The notes below the pieces were generated by a model. The model made no database searches and was not told the DNA's origin. It was given only the letters and a program-made list of their open reading frames with translations. A program made the translations under genes and the position numbers. Below are positions 1-7,908 of a stretch of 64,000 nucleotides of DNA, piece after piece. The stretch comes from Microbacterium soli (GTDB taxonomy: Bacteria > Actinomycetota > Actinomycetes > Actinomycetales > Microbacteriaceae), in the NCBI RefSeq assembly GCF_039539005.1, contig NZ_BAABCP010000001.1, forward strand, positions 1,922,001-1,986,000, written 5' to 3'. Position 1 is the first letter of the stretch. Every line of letters starts with the position of its first letter.

Positions 1-1
1 G

Positions 2-388
2 GGCGAGATGCTCGTCGCGCTGGGCGACTCGCTCGGAGACGACAGGGCCGTCGACGCCGGGACCGTGGCGGACGGCGTGCTGCGCATGAAGGACGCCGTG
101 ATGTCGTTCGGCAAGGCGCAGCGGGGGGACAAGACGATGGTCGACGCGATCGTCCCGTTCGCGGATCGTCTGGCCCAGCGCGTGCAGGCCGGCGATCGTC
201 TGCTGGACGCCTGGACGGATGCCGCGGAGGAGGCGACCCGTGCCGCTGAGGCGACGGCGTCGATGACCGCGCGGCTCGGCCGCGCCCGATCGCACGGGGA
301 CAGGAGCCTCGGCACCCCGGACCCGGGCGCGGTCTCCTTCGCGCTCGTCACTCGGACCGTGCTGGACATCCTGAAAGGGGATCACTGA
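2..388 (+). CDS. dhaL: Dihydroxyacetone kinase L (DAK2) domain protein, C-terminal part
   Basis: The gene begins before the window; the frame is open from base 2. The visible 129 residues carry the end of the DhaL/DAK2 domain: a GDKTMVDA motif near residue 44 and the nucleotide-pocket segment [15 protein letters not shown] near the end. In the family this all-helical domain binds ATP-Mg (or ADP) and phosphorylates dihydroxyacetone or related ketoses together with the DhaK domain. The stop is 1 nt from the next start, so it is co-translated with the RpiB-type isomerase. With an RpiB and a TIM paralogue downstream, the substrate is more likely an erythrulose (tetrulose) than dihydroxyacetone itself; that is inference. 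Whether the protein is a free L subunit or a DhaK-DhaL fusion cannot be seen. Confidence 0.85.
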   Translation, partial: GEMLVALGDSLGDDRAVDAGTVADGVLRMKDAVMSFGKAQRGDKTMVDAIVPFADRLAQRVQAGDRLLDAWTDAAEEATRAAEATASMTARLGRARSHGDRSLGTPDPGAVSFALVTRTVLDILKGDH

Positions 389-389
389 T

Positions 390-845
390 ATGGCACTTCG
401 ACTCGTCATCGGCTCGGACGACGCGGGCTTCGACTACAAGGAGCGCATCAAGGCCGACCTGCTGAGGAACCCGCTCGTCGCGGACGTCGTCGACGTCGGC
501 GTCGATGCCGACGGCCACACCAACTACCCGACCGTGGCGACCACGGCCGCGGAGAAGGTGGCGGCAGGGGAGGCCGACCGCGCCATCCTCGTCTGCGGCA
601 CGGGACTCGGGGTCGCGATCTCCGCGAACAAGGTCGCCGGGATCCGCGCGGTCACCGCGCACGACTCGTACAGCGTGGAGCGCTCCGTGCTCTCCAACAA
701 CGCACAGGTGCTGTGCATGGGGCAGCGCGTGGTCGGTATCGAGCTCGCGCGGCGGCTGGCCGCCGAATGGCTCACGTACACGTTCGACCCGGGCAGCGCA
801 TCCGCGGAGAAGGTGCGCGAGATCTGCGCGTATGAAGGGGTCTGA
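390..845 (+). CDS. RpiB/LacAB-family sugar-phosphate isomerase (EryI/DerI-like)
   Basis: This 151-residue protein is a full-length RpiB-type aldose-ketose isomerase. It has the N-terminal [11 protein letters not shown] segment (usually SDHAG), the catalytic-base cysteine in [15 protein letters not shown] (C69) and the conserved [10 protein letters not shown] loop. RpiB enzymes interconvert ribulose-5-P and ribose-5-P, but homologues inside tetritol clusters (Brucella EryI, mycobacterial DerI) convert D-erythrulose-4-P to D-erythrose-4-P. The adjacent kinase and TIM paralogue make the tetrose role the better guess. It sits in a tight operon, with the dhaL stop 1 nt upstream and the TIM-like gene 16 nt downstream. 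Confidence 0.85.
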   Translation: MALRLVIGSDDAGFDYKERIKADLLRNPLVADVVDVGVDADGHTNYPTVATTAAEKVAAGEADRAILVCGTGLGVAISANKVAGIRAVTAHDSYSVERSVLSNNAQVLCMGQRVVGIELARRLAAEWLTYTFDPGSASAEKVREICAYEGV

Positions 846-861
846 GGAGGGCGCCCGCCCC

Positions 862-1617
862 GTGCGCCGGCGGATGCTGATCGGGGCGAGCCTGAAGATG
901 TACTTCTCGCACGCCAGGACCGTCGCGTGGACCGCGGCCGTCGCGGAGGTGCTGGCGGAGCATCCGGCGCGCGGGCGCACCGAGATGTTCGTCATCCCGC
1001 AGTACCCGTCGATACCGGCTTGCCTGGAAGTCGCCGCGGGCGCCCTCGCCGTCGGTGCGCAGGACGTCGCCGAGCACGATGCGGGTGCGTTCACCGGTGA
1101 GGTGTCCGGGTCGGTGCTCGCCGAGCTCGGCTGTCGCTTCGTCGAGGTGGGGCACGCCGAGCGGCGCGGGATGTTCGGCGACACCGACGAGGTCGTCGCG
1201 GCGAAGACCGCCGCGGCGATGCGCAGCGGACTCGTCCCGATCCTGTGCGTGGGAGAGGCCGAGAGCACGGATGCCGAGCAGGCCGCGCACGCGTGCATCG
1301 CGCAGGTGGACTCCGCGTTGACGACGGCCCGTGCCGCGGGGCGGCTGGGCGAGATCGTGATCGCGTACGAGCCGCTGTGGGCGATCGGTGCGCCGGAGCC
1401 CGCCCCCGCCGCCCACATCCGCGGGGTGTGCGACCGGCTGCGCGACGGACTCGATCGGCGCGGTCTGGACGCCCGCGTGATCTACGGTGGAAGTGCGGGT
1501 CCGGGGATGCTGATCGAGGTCTCGGACAGTGTCGACGGGCTGTTCCTGGGGCGCTTCGTGCATGACCCGGAAGCAGTGCGGATGATTCTCGACGAGGTCG
1601 CCGCGATCACCGGATGA
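862..1617 (+). CDS. Triosephosphate isomerase-family protein (EryH/LerI-like paralogue)
   Basis: A 251-residue TIM barrel with the catalytic triad in place: K12 in GASLKMY, H98 in VGHAERR and E170 in AYEPLWAIG, plus the phosphate-binding GGSAGPG near residue 209. The usual NWKMN signature is replaced by ASLKMY, and the gene lies away from the glycolytic gap-pgk-tpiA set, so this is probably a specialised paralogue. In tetritol clusters such a protein (EryH, LerI) isomerises L-erythrulose-1-P to D-erythrulose-4-P, feeding the RpiB-type enzyme next door. I chose GTG 862 because GAGGAGG at 844-850 is 11 nt upstream; the ATG at 874 is too far from it, and the ATG at 832 would overlap rpiB. Confidence 0.82.
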   Translation: MRRRMLIGASLKMYFSHARTVAWTAAVAEVLAEHPARGRTEMFVIPQYPSIPACLEVAAGALAVGAQDVAEHDAGAFTGEVSGSVLAELGCRFVEVGHAERRGMFGDTDEVVAAKTAAAMRSGLVPILCVGEAESTDAEQAAHACIAQVDSALTTARAAGRLGEIVIAYEPLWAIGAPEPAPAAHIRGVCDRLRDGLDRRGLDARVIYGGSAGPGMLIEVSDSVDGLFLGRFVHDPEAVRMILDEVAAITG

Positions 1618-1656
1618 CCGGCGGCAGGACGCACGAACGACGAAGGAGAGCAGGGC

Positions 1657-2376
1657 ATGGCGACTGAACGGCGCGGAGCACGGGAGTGGGACTCGACGAT
1701 AGAGCGTCGGGGTCTGCGCGATCGTGTCTACGAGCGCATCCTGCAGCTGCTCCTGAGCGGCGAGGTCGAGCCCGGGGCCCGGCTCTCCATCGACACGATC
1801 GCGCGGCAGCTGGACGTCTCGCCGACACCGGTGCGCGAGGCCATGGTGCATCTGGAGCGCACGGGCCTGGTCACCAGAGAGGCGCTGAAGGGCTATCGCA
1901 TGGCGCCACCGCTGGGCGCCGCGCAGCTGCGTGAACTGTTCGACGCACGCCTCATGCTCGAGGTCGAGGCCGTTCGCCTCGCGGCGGCGGCGGGAGACGA
2001 CATGCTCACCGAGCTCCGCGAGGCGGAGGAGCATCACCGCAGCGCCGGCGAGCGGGTGATCGAAGCGTTCCACGCCGGCCGCAACGACGTGGATCTGGCC
2101 ACCGCCTACTATGCGGCGGATGCGGCGTTCCACGAGGTGCTGTTCCGGTACTGCGGGAACAGGTACCTGCGTCAGATGTCGGAGTCGCTCGGCGCGCAGC
2201 TGCACCGGATGCGGCAGATCATGCGGCACGGTGCGACCGACGTCCGAGAGGCGATCGCCGAGCACGAGGCGATCTGCGACGCCTTCGCGAGCGAGGACCC
2301 GGATGCCCCTGCGCGCATGATGCGGCTGCACATCGAGCATGTGCGCGCCAGGTCCCTGGATCTCGCACGGGACTGA
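1657..2376 (+). CDS. FadR-type GntR regulator (FCD domain)
   Basis: A 239-residue transcription factor. Residues about 20-85 form the GntR winged helix (ARQLDVSPTPVREAMVHLE); residues about 95-230 form an all-helical FCD effector domain whose putative metal-ligand positions are visible as DAAFHEV, EHEAICDAF and RLHIEHV. FCD proteins sense sugar acids, sugar phosphates or acyl compounds and usually repress nearby catabolic genes. It follows the kinase-isomerase genes by 39 nt with a good ribosome-binding site (GAAGGAG at 1641-1647) and lies directly upstream of the operator-like palindrome before the next cluster, so it probably controls both. The effector is unknown. Confidence 0.88.
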   Translation: MATERRGAREWDSTIERRGLRDRVYERILQLLLSGEVEPGARLSIDTIARQLDVSPTPVREAMVHLERTGLVTREALKGYRMAPPLGAAQLRELFDARLMLEVEAVRLAAAAGDDMLTELREAEEHHRSAGERVIEAFHAGRNDVDLATAYYAADAAFHEVLFRYCGNRYLRQMSESLGAQLHRMRQIMRHGATDVREAIAEHEAICDAFASEDPDAPARMMRLHIEHVRARSLDLARD

Positions 2377-2530
2377 TCCGCGTCGCCGCTCCGGGTACAT
2401 CGACGACGCTGTGTCCCACTGCGGACGTCGTGCGGCGACGCATCCGTCCCGCACGACGCGGGAGAGCGCAGCCTGTCGCGGTGCGGGAGCGCGTCCTGTC
2501 CTGACATCATTTTTTTGCATTAATCTATAT

Positions 2531-2549
2531 TTCCTATAGGATCTAGGAA
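2531..2549. promoter_or_regulatory. Candidate operator: nested palindromes upstream of the sugar isomerase
   Basis: TTCCTATAGGATCTAGGAA contains the perfect 10-bp palindrome TCCTATAGGA and outer arms TTCCTA/TAGGAA. It lies in an unusually A/T-rich patch (about 2508-2551) of the 215-bp gap after the GntR gene, 43-61 bp before the start of the isomerase at 2592. FadR-type GntR proteins bind short palindromes, so this is the best candidate for the regulator encoded just upstream. Inference only. Confidence 0.45.
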
Positions 2550-2591
2550 TAGCCGAGATCTCCCGGAGTCCTTCCCGTCGATGGAGCCGCA

Positions 2592-3593
2592 ATGAGCACT
2601 ACGCCGCACACCCTCACCGCCGACAACTGGCCTATCGCCATCTGCATGCACGGGTTCTCCCCGGTCGCGTCGGACGGCACGCGCATGCACGATGCGGCAT
2701 CGGAGCGGTGGGACGGCGTCTTCCGGCAGGTCGCCCGCCTCGGCTTCACCGCCATCGAGATCGCCGACAGTCACATCCGTCCGTCCGATCTCACGCCCGC
2801 GCGCCGCGCGGAGCTGAAATCGATCGCGGACAGCCACGGCGTCAGCCTGACCTCCGTGCACGTGCAGCGCCAGAGCATCATCGAGCCGGGCAGGGGCGAG
2901 CAGAACCTCGCCTACGCACACCAGGCGATCGATGCTGCCGCCGAGCTGGGTATGCAGGTGTTCTCCACGGGGCTGCACCAGCCCTTCAACGAGGCGCAGC
3001 GCAAGGCCCTCTGGTTCTGGACCGTGCAGGGGCCCGTCGACCCCGACGACGCCGAGACCCGCGCACTCGCCGTCCGCCGTCTGCGCGAGCTCGGCGAGCA
3101 CGCGGCATCCGTGGGCCTGCCGATGGCGCTGGAGATGTACGAGGACACCTACCTCGGCACCGCGGACAGCGCCGTGCGACTGATCGAGGAGATCGGGCTC
3201 GACAACGTCGGACTCAACCCCGACATCGCCAACCTCATCCGCCTGCACCGTCCCGTCGAGGACTGGCGCGAGCTGCACGAGAAGACCCTGCCGTACGCCA
3301 ACTACTGGCACGTCAAGAACTACACGCGCGACGAGGCCGGCGACGGCAGCTGGTGGACATCCGTCCCCACCTCGCTCGAACTGGGGATCATCGACTACCG
3401 CGCGATGGTCGCCAGGGCCGTCGAGGTCGGCTTCCGCGGCCCGTTCCTCATGGAGCAGTATGGCGGCGACAGCCTCGGCATCTGCGCCACCAACCGTGAC
3501 TACCTGCGCACGCTGCTGCCGGAGGGCGGCGTATCCGCCACCGACGGCAATCGCAGCGCCATCCCCGCAGCATCCGAGACCGTCAGCGCCTGA
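2592..3593 (+). CDS. Sugar phosphate isomerase/epimerase (AP-endonuclease-2-like TIM barrel)
   Basis: A 333-residue xylose-isomerase-like TIM barrel. Candidate divalent-metal ligands are visible at the ends of the C-terminal strands: the Glu in ALEMYEDTY, the Asp in LNPDIANL, the His in YWHVKNY and the Glu in FLMEQYGGD. The family covers tagatose and hydroxypyruvate isomerases, inosose-related enzymes and ketose epimerases, so the exact substrate cannot be read. GGAG in ATGGAGCCGCA lies 5 nt before the ATG. The gene is followed 23 nt later by a 3-hydroxyacyl-CoA-dehydrogenase-family gene, suggesting sequential steps on one carbohydrate-derived substrate. Confidence 0.8.
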   Translation: MSTTPHTLTADNWPIAICMHGFSPVASDGTRMHDAASERWDGVFRQVARLGFTAIEIADSHIRPSDLTPARRAELKSIADSHGVSLTSVHVQRQSIIEPGRGEQNLAYAHQAIDAAAELGMQVFSTGLHQPFNEAQRKALWFWTVQGPVDPDDAETRALAVRRLRELGEHAASVGLPMALEMYEDTYLGTADSAVRLIEEIGLDNVGLNPDIANLIRLHRPVEDWRELHEKTLPYANYWHVKNYTRDEAGDGSWWTSVPTSLELGIIDYRAMVARAVEVGFRGPFLMEQYGGDSLGICATNRDYLRTLLPEGGVSATDGNRSAIPAASETVSA

Positions 3594-3616
3594 GCGCGCA
3601 GAATCAGGAGAACACC

Positions 3617-4588
3617 ATGACAGATCAGGAACGCCCCGTCTACGCTGTCGTGGGCAGCGGGTACATGGGTGGCGGCATCGCGCAGTCCCTGGCGCTCTCG
3701 GGTGCCGCCGTGCGCATCGCCGACGTCGACATCGAGGTTGCTCGGCGCAACCGAGACCGCCTCATCGCCGAAGCCGAGCAGTTCGCCGCCGAGGGCCTGT
3801 TCCCTCAGGAGGCCGCGACGATCATCGCCGAGCGGCTCACCGCGGCGACCATCGAGGACGCGGTGGCGGGAGCGGAGTTCATCGAGGAGGCCGTCCCCGA
3901 GAAGATCGAGATCAAGCACGCGACGCTGAATCGCATCAGCGTCGCGGCATCGCCGGAGGCGGTCATCGGCAGCAACACCTCCACGATCCTCATCGCCCGA
4001 CTCGCCGAGGCCGTCACCGGCCCCAGCCGGTTCCTCGGCGTGCACTTCTCCAACCCGGCGCCGTTCATCCCCGGTGTCGAGCTCATCCCGCACGCGGGCA
4101 CCGGCGAGGCCGCGCTGAAGACCGTCGAGGGCATCGTCGCGGCCGCCGGGAAGGAGACCGCGCGCGTCAAGGACACCACCGGCTTCGTCCTCAACCGTCT
4201 GCAGTACGCGCTGTTCCACGAGGCCACTCAGCTGGTGGAGGACGGCATCGCGACCGCCGAGGACATCGACACGATCGTTCGTACCACCTTCGGATTCCGA
4301 CTGCCGTTCTTCGGCCCGTTCGCCATCGCCGACATGGCGGGGCTCGATGTGTACGCCTTCTGCTACGCGTCCCTGCAGACGGAGTTCCCCGAGCGCTTCG
4401 CGACCCCGAGGGTCCTCGACGAACTCGTCTCCGCCGGCAAGCTCGGCACCAAGACCGGTGCGGGCTTCCTCGACGTCCCCTCCGACCGGACCCCCGAGCT
4501 GGTCGCCTACCGCAACAAGGCCTATGTCGAGATGAAGAAGCTCATCGACGAGCTCGGGCCCGCACCCATCCATCCCGCCGAGAGCTGA
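3617..4588 (+). CDS. 3-hydroxyacyl-CoA dehydrogenase family NAD-dependent dehydrogenase
   Basis: A 323-residue protein with an N-terminal Rossmann fold (VVGSGYMGGGIAQSLA, residues about 9-24), the EEAVPEKIEIK and SNTSTI segments, the catalytic-region GVHFSNPAPF, and the C-terminal helical domain opening with GFVLNRLQYALFHEA. It has the size and plan of a stand-alone 3-hydroxybutyryl-CoA dehydrogenase, but the same family includes L-gulonate 3-dehydrogenase and carnitine dehydrogenase. Beside a sugar isomerase and a ketose kinase, oxidation of a sugar acid is at least as likely as a CoA thioester. AGGAGA precedes the ATG. Confidence 0.82.
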   Translation: MTDQERPVYAVVGSGYMGGGIAQSLALSGAAVRIADVDIEVARRNRDRLIAEAEQFAAEGLFPQEAATIIAERLTAATIEDAVAGAEFIEEAVPEKIEIKHATLNRISVAASPEAVIGSNTSTILIARLAEAVTGPSRFLGVHFSNPAPFIPGVELIPHAGTGEAALKTVEGIVAAAGKETARVKDTTGFVLNRLQYALFHEATQLVEDGIATAEDIDTIVRTTFGFRLPFFGPFAIADMAGLDVYAFCYASLQTEFPERFATPRVLDELVSAGKLGTKTGAGFLDVPSDRTPELVAYRNKAYVEMKKLIDELGPAPIHPAES

Positions 4589-4600
4589 CGGGTCGGCCAC

Positions 4601-4638
4601 CGGGCTCCCGGCGGGCGGACCGCCGTCCCGAGAGCCCG
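4601..4638 (+). terminator. GC-rich hairpin after the dehydrogenase gene
   Basis: CGGGCTC at 4601-4607 pairs with GAGCCCG at 4632-4638; an inner GGCGG/CCGCC stem strengthens it. It lies 13 nt past the stop. There is no T-run, so it could be a pause or processing stem, not a terminator. Confidence 0.45.
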
Positions 4639-4692
4639 GCAGCGAGACTCCCGGTGCGCAGACGCACACGAGACCGAACAAGGAGGATCCCC

Positions 4693-4758
4693 GTGACGGA
4701 GATTCCGAGCACTGCACAGCGGCAGACACTCCGCACCGTCGACCGGACGGGGCGCTGA
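4693..4758 (+). CDS. Possible 21-residue leader peptide upstream of the M24 hydrolase
   Basis: AAGGAGG at 4680-4686 is the strongest Shine-Dalgarno in this stretch, and the start 6 nt downstream of it is GTG 4693, which opens a 21-codon frame (MTEIPSTAQRQTLRTVDRTGR) ending at TGA 4756-4758. The next gene starts 4 nt later at ATG 4763 with no good site of its own. The arrangement suggests a translated leader whose termination re-initiates the hydrolase. There is no homology I recognise and no stalling motif; it could equally be a remnant N-terminus. Confidence 0.35.
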   Translation: MTEIPSTAQRQTLRTVDRTGR

Positions 4759-4762
4759 TCGG

Positions 4763-6016
4763 ATGCCCATCTCGGATGAGCGCACCGCGCGCGTGGCGGG
4801 CATGGTCGCGGAGCAGAACGCGCACGCAGCCCTGCTGACCGGATACGACTCGATCGCGTACGCCGCGGGCCTGCGGGTCTCGCAGGAGCTCGGCGCGCCC
4901 TTCGTCGCCGGCGGACCGGATGCGCTCGTCGTCAGCCCCGCCGGCGAGATGTGGCTGCTCGTCCCGCGGATGCGGGGGAGCTCGGCGCGGGAGAGTCGTG
5001 CCGATCATGTGATCGAGTACGGCACCGACTCCCTCATCGACGTTCCGCTGTGGCAGCACTACCGCGAGGGTCTGGGTCGCCTGCTGGACGCGGCGGGTCT
5101 GCGGGCGGGAACGCTGCTGGTCGAGCCCGACACCCTCTCCGCCACCGCGGCGGAGCTCATCGCGCTGCGGGACCTGGAGCGTCTCGACGCGACGGCCGCG
5201 CTGCAGCAGGTGCGCAAGACCAAGACCGCGGTGGAGCTCGAGGTCATCCGTCGAGGCGCGGCGCTCACCTCGACCGCGCAGCGGCGGGCCGCGGAGGCCG
5301 TCCGCCCCGGACGCACGGAGCTGGAGTGCTTCGCCGAGGTCCGTGCCGTCTGGGACGACGCGATCGGCGGTCGGTGCGAGGTCACCGGCGACTTCATCTC
5401 CGGCATCGATCGCACTGCGGGCGTCGTGGGCTGGGCGAGTGACCGTGTCATCCGCGAAGGCGATCCAGTGATCGTGGATCTGGCGCCTCGGATGGACCTC
5501 TACTGGGGCGACAGCGCGAACACGCTGTTCGTCGGTGAACCCGGCGCGGAGTTCCTCCGCATGCATCGCGCGGTCTCCTCCGCGCTGCAGGCCGGTGTCG
5601 ACGCGACCCGGCCCGGACTCAGCGTCGGTGAGCTCGATCGCATCGTCCGCAGCACCGTCGAACGCGCGGGCTACACGTATCCGCACCACACCGGCCACAG
5701 CGTCGGCACCGCCAGCCACGAGTTCCCCTCCATCGTGCCGGGGGCCGGCGAGCCTCTGGAGCCCGACATGGTCATCCTGCTGGAGCCCGGGGCGTATGTC
5801 CCCGGCATCGGAGGGGTGCGGCTGGAGTGGATGCTCGCCGTCACCGGCACCGGTGCCGAGGTGCTGAGCGCCTTCCCCCTCGACCCCACCCTCGGCCTTC
5901 ATCACGGCGCTCATGATGTGGGCCAGGCGGTTCTTCAGCCCCGAGGCCGACGCCCGCCGTCGGCATCCGTCGAGGCGGGCGCGGTCCGCGTCGGGCGGGA
6001 TATCAGCCCCGAGTGA
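4763..6016 (+). CDS. M24-family metallopeptidase-like protein (Xaa-Pro aminopeptidase/creatinase fold)
   Basis: A 417-residue pita-bread-fold protein: an N-terminal creatinase-type domain (about 1-150), then the M24 catalytic domain with all five metal ligands visible (Asp in VIVDLAPRMD, Asp in YWGDSANT, His in HHTGHSVG, Glu in LLEPGAY, Glu in VRLEWMLAV). Such proteins cleave Xaa-Pro peptides or hydrolyse small amidino or N-methyl compounds. Its place in a catabolic cluster leaves a small-molecule role open. About 35 residues beyond the usual end (after VLSAFPLDPT) are low-complexity and overlap the 3' end of the convergent threonine aldolase gene by 14 nt. The start at 4763 lacks a clear ribosome-binding site and may depend on the leader frame just upstream. 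Confidence 0.82.
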   Translation: MPISDERTARVAGMVAEQNAHAALLTGYDSIAYAAGLRVSQELGAPFVAGGPDALVVSPAGEMWLLVPRMRGSSARESRADHVIEYGTDSLIDVPLWQHYREGLGRLLDAAGLRAGTLLVEPDTLSATAAELIALRDLERLDATAALQQVRKTKTAVELEVIRRGAALTSTAQRRAAEAVRPGRTELECFAEVRAVWDDAIGGRCEVTGDFISGIDRTAGVVGWASDRVIREGDPVIVDLAPRMDLYWGDSANTLFVGEPGAEFLRMHRAVSSALQAGVDATRPGLSVGELDRIVRSTVERAGYTYPHHTGHSVGTASHEFPSIVPGAGEPLEPDMVILLEPGAYVPGIGGVRLEWMLAVTGTGAEVLSAFPLDPTLGLHHGAHDVGQAVLQPRGRRPPSASVEAGAVRVGRDISPE

Positions 6017-7070
6017 GCCTGCCCAGCTCGGCGACGAAGGCGTCGACATCCGACTCCTGCGTGTCGAAGCTGCACATCCAGCGCACCTCGTTGCGGGAGG
6101 CGTCCCAGTCGTAGAACCGGAAACTCTCCCGCAGCCGGTCGGCGACGCCGTCGGGGAGGGTCGCGAAGACGCCGTTGGCCTGCGTGGGCTGCGTGAATCC
6201 GACGCCGCGGATGCTGCCGTCGGCCAGCCCCTGCTCGATGGCGGACCGCAGCCGGGCAGCCATGGCGTTGGAGTGGCGCGCGTTGCGCAGCCACAGATCG
6301 CCCTCCAGCAGGGCGATCAGCTGCGCGGAGACGAACCGCATCTTCGAGGCCAGCTGCATGTTGAACTTGCGCGCGTAGACCAGGCCATCGGCCGCCGCGG
6401 GGTCGAGCACGACGACGGCCTCGCCCAGCATGGCGCCGTTCTTCGTGCCGCCGAAGCTGAGCACATCCACGCCGGCGTCGCGGGTGAAGGCGCGCAGGGG
6501 AAGGTCGAGGGCGGCCGCGGCATTGGCGAGTCGGGCACCGTCGACGTGCAGCCGCATGCCGCGCTCGTGGGCGTGGTCGGCGAGGGCTCTGATCTCCTCC
6601 GCCGTGTACAGGGTCCCCAGCTCGGTGGACTGTGTGATCGAGACCACCAGCGGTTGGGCGCGGTGCTGGTCCCCCCAGCCCCATGCCTCGCGATCGACGA
6701 GCTCGGGGGTGAGCTTGCCGTCCTCGGTGGGCACGGTCAGCAGCTTGATGCCGCCGATGCGCTCGGGCGCACCGCCCTCGTCGACGTTGATGTGCGCCGT
6801 GGATGCCGAGATCACAGCACCCCAGCGCGGCAGCATCGATTGCAGAGCGGTGACGTTCGCGCCCGTGCCGTTGAAGACCGGGAAGGCCACGACGCCGTCA
6901 CCGAAGTGCGTCGCGAACACCTCCTGCAGACGGGCCGTGTACGCGTCCGCGCCGTAGGCGCCCTGGTGGCCGTCGTTGGCCGCGGCGATGGCGGAGAGCA
7001 CCTCAGGGTGGATGCCGGAGTAGTTGTCGGACGCGAAGCCGCGCACAGCGGTATCATGCAGAACGCTCAC
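6003..7070 (-). CDS. ltaE: Low-specificity L-threonine aldolase (PLP-dependent)
   Basis: A 355-residue fold-type I PLP enzyme of the beta-eliminating lyase/GLY1 family, cleaving L-threonine or allo-threonine to glycine and acetaldehyde. Visible: FASDNYSGIHPEV at the N-terminus, GTGANVTAL, HVDGARLANAAAAL with the ring-contacting Asp, and the Schiff-base lysine K210 in SFGGTKNGAML. The GTG start at 7070 is supported by a -10 box TAGGCT at 7077-7082 (minus strand) 6 nt before it, so it probably has its own leaderless promoter besides readthrough from the SDR gene 53 nt upstream. Confidence 0.9.
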   Translation of the reverse strand: MSVLHDTAVRGFASDNYSGIHPEVLSAIAAANDGHQGAYGADAYTARLQEVFATHFGDGVVAFPVFNGTGANVTALQSMLPRWGAVISASTAHINVDEGGAPERIGGIKLLTVPTEDGKLTPELVDREAWGWGDQHRAQPLVVSITQSTELGTLYTAEEIRALADHAHERGMRLHVDGARLANAAAALDLPLRAFTRDAGVDVLSFGGTKNGAMLGEAVVVLDPAAADGLVYARKFNMQLASKMRFVSAQLIALLEGDLWLRNARHSNAMAARLRSAIEQGLADGSIRGVGFTQPTQANGVFATLPDGVADRLRESFRFYDWDASRNEVRWMCSFDTQESDVDAFVAELGRLTRG

Positions 7071-7123
7071 AGGACAAGCCTACGGCCTTCGCATTCGTCG
7101 TGAGCCGTGCCCCGGCCACCGGC

Positions 7124-7765
7124 TCACAGCAGGCGGATCGTGCCGTTCGACTCCGTCGCATCCGCATCCCACAGCCCGATGACCGCACGGGCGAGAGCGT
7201 CAGGATCGAGGGCGCCCTCCGCGCGGAGGATGACGGATGCCGCGCGCAGCGGCCGGTCGGAATCCCGTGCCGCCTTGGCGTACCCCTGTGCGACGGCGAG
7301 CGTCCACGCCTCGCCGGCGGCCTTGATGCTCGTGTAGTTCGCCCCTCCCGCCAGCGGACGCTCCACGGCGGTGGAGGACACCATGGCGAAGCGACCGGCA
7401 TCCGACGCCCTGATGGACGCGTCGAAGGCGCGGCTGGTCGCCCGCACGGCCTGGAAAGACGGCAGCAGGGCGTCGAGGTCCTCGTCGCTCTGCCCGGCCA
7501 GCCCGCCGCCGCCGCGCCAGCCTCCCACGAGCGGCAGTACGAGGTCGACGGCGCCGATGCGCCGGGCGAGGGCGGACATGTCGGTGAAGGAGGTCGCGTC
7601 GGCGACCTCGATCCGCGCGCCGACGTCGGCGAGGGGCTTCAGTCGCTCGGCCGACCTGCCGGTCGTGATGACCCGTGCGCCGGCATCGACGAGTGCTGCC
7701 GCCGCAGCCAGACCTGCGGCGCTGGTCGCGCCGGCGAGAAGCGCCGTCCGTCCTGACATGCTCAT
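7124..7765 (-). CDS. Short-chain dehydrogenase/reductase (SDR)
   Basis: A 213-residue Rossmann oxidoreductase. The cofactor loop is LLAGATSAAGLAAAAAL, and TTGRS after the second strand suggests NADP preference. The catalytic Ser-Tyr-Lys appear as MVSSTAV and YTSIKAA. It is short for a classical SDR. A GGAG site lies only 2 nt before ATG 7765 but 8 nt before the second ATG at 7759, so the shorter start is possible. It lies between the DUF6421-type gene and ltaE on the same strand; the substrate is unknown, perhaps a hydroxy-amino acid or an aldehyde product of the aldolase (inference). Confidence 0.78.
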   Translation of the reverse strand: MSMSGRTALLAGATSAAGLAAAAALVDAGARVITTGRSAERLKPLADVGARIEVADATSFTDMSALARRIGAVDLVLPLVGGWRGGGGLAGQSDEDLDALLPSFQAVRATSRAFDASIRASDAGRFAMVSSTAVERPLAGGANYTSIKAAGEAWTLAVAQGYAKAARDSDRPLRAASVILRAEGALDPDALARAVIGLWDADATESNGTIRLL

Positions 7766-7908
7766 GTCTCCACTCTCTCATCCCTCGCCCGCTCGAGGTT
7801 CCGCCCGCCCCGTGCAGCGCCCGCCTCCCCCTCGTTCCGGTCGCAGAAGACGTCGGCTCAGAACCCTTCGGAGCGACAGCCCCTGCGACGGGAACGGAAG
7901 GGACGGCG

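Noticed and set aside
505..861. Longer start for the TIM-like gene
   Set aside because: It would overlap rpiB; family homology starts near RRRMLIGASLK and the ribosome-binding site fits GTG 862.
3500..6049. 849-codon antisense frame over the 3HCDH and M24 genes
   Set aside because: Same artefact; both plus-strand genes have intact active sites and ribosome-binding or coupling signals.
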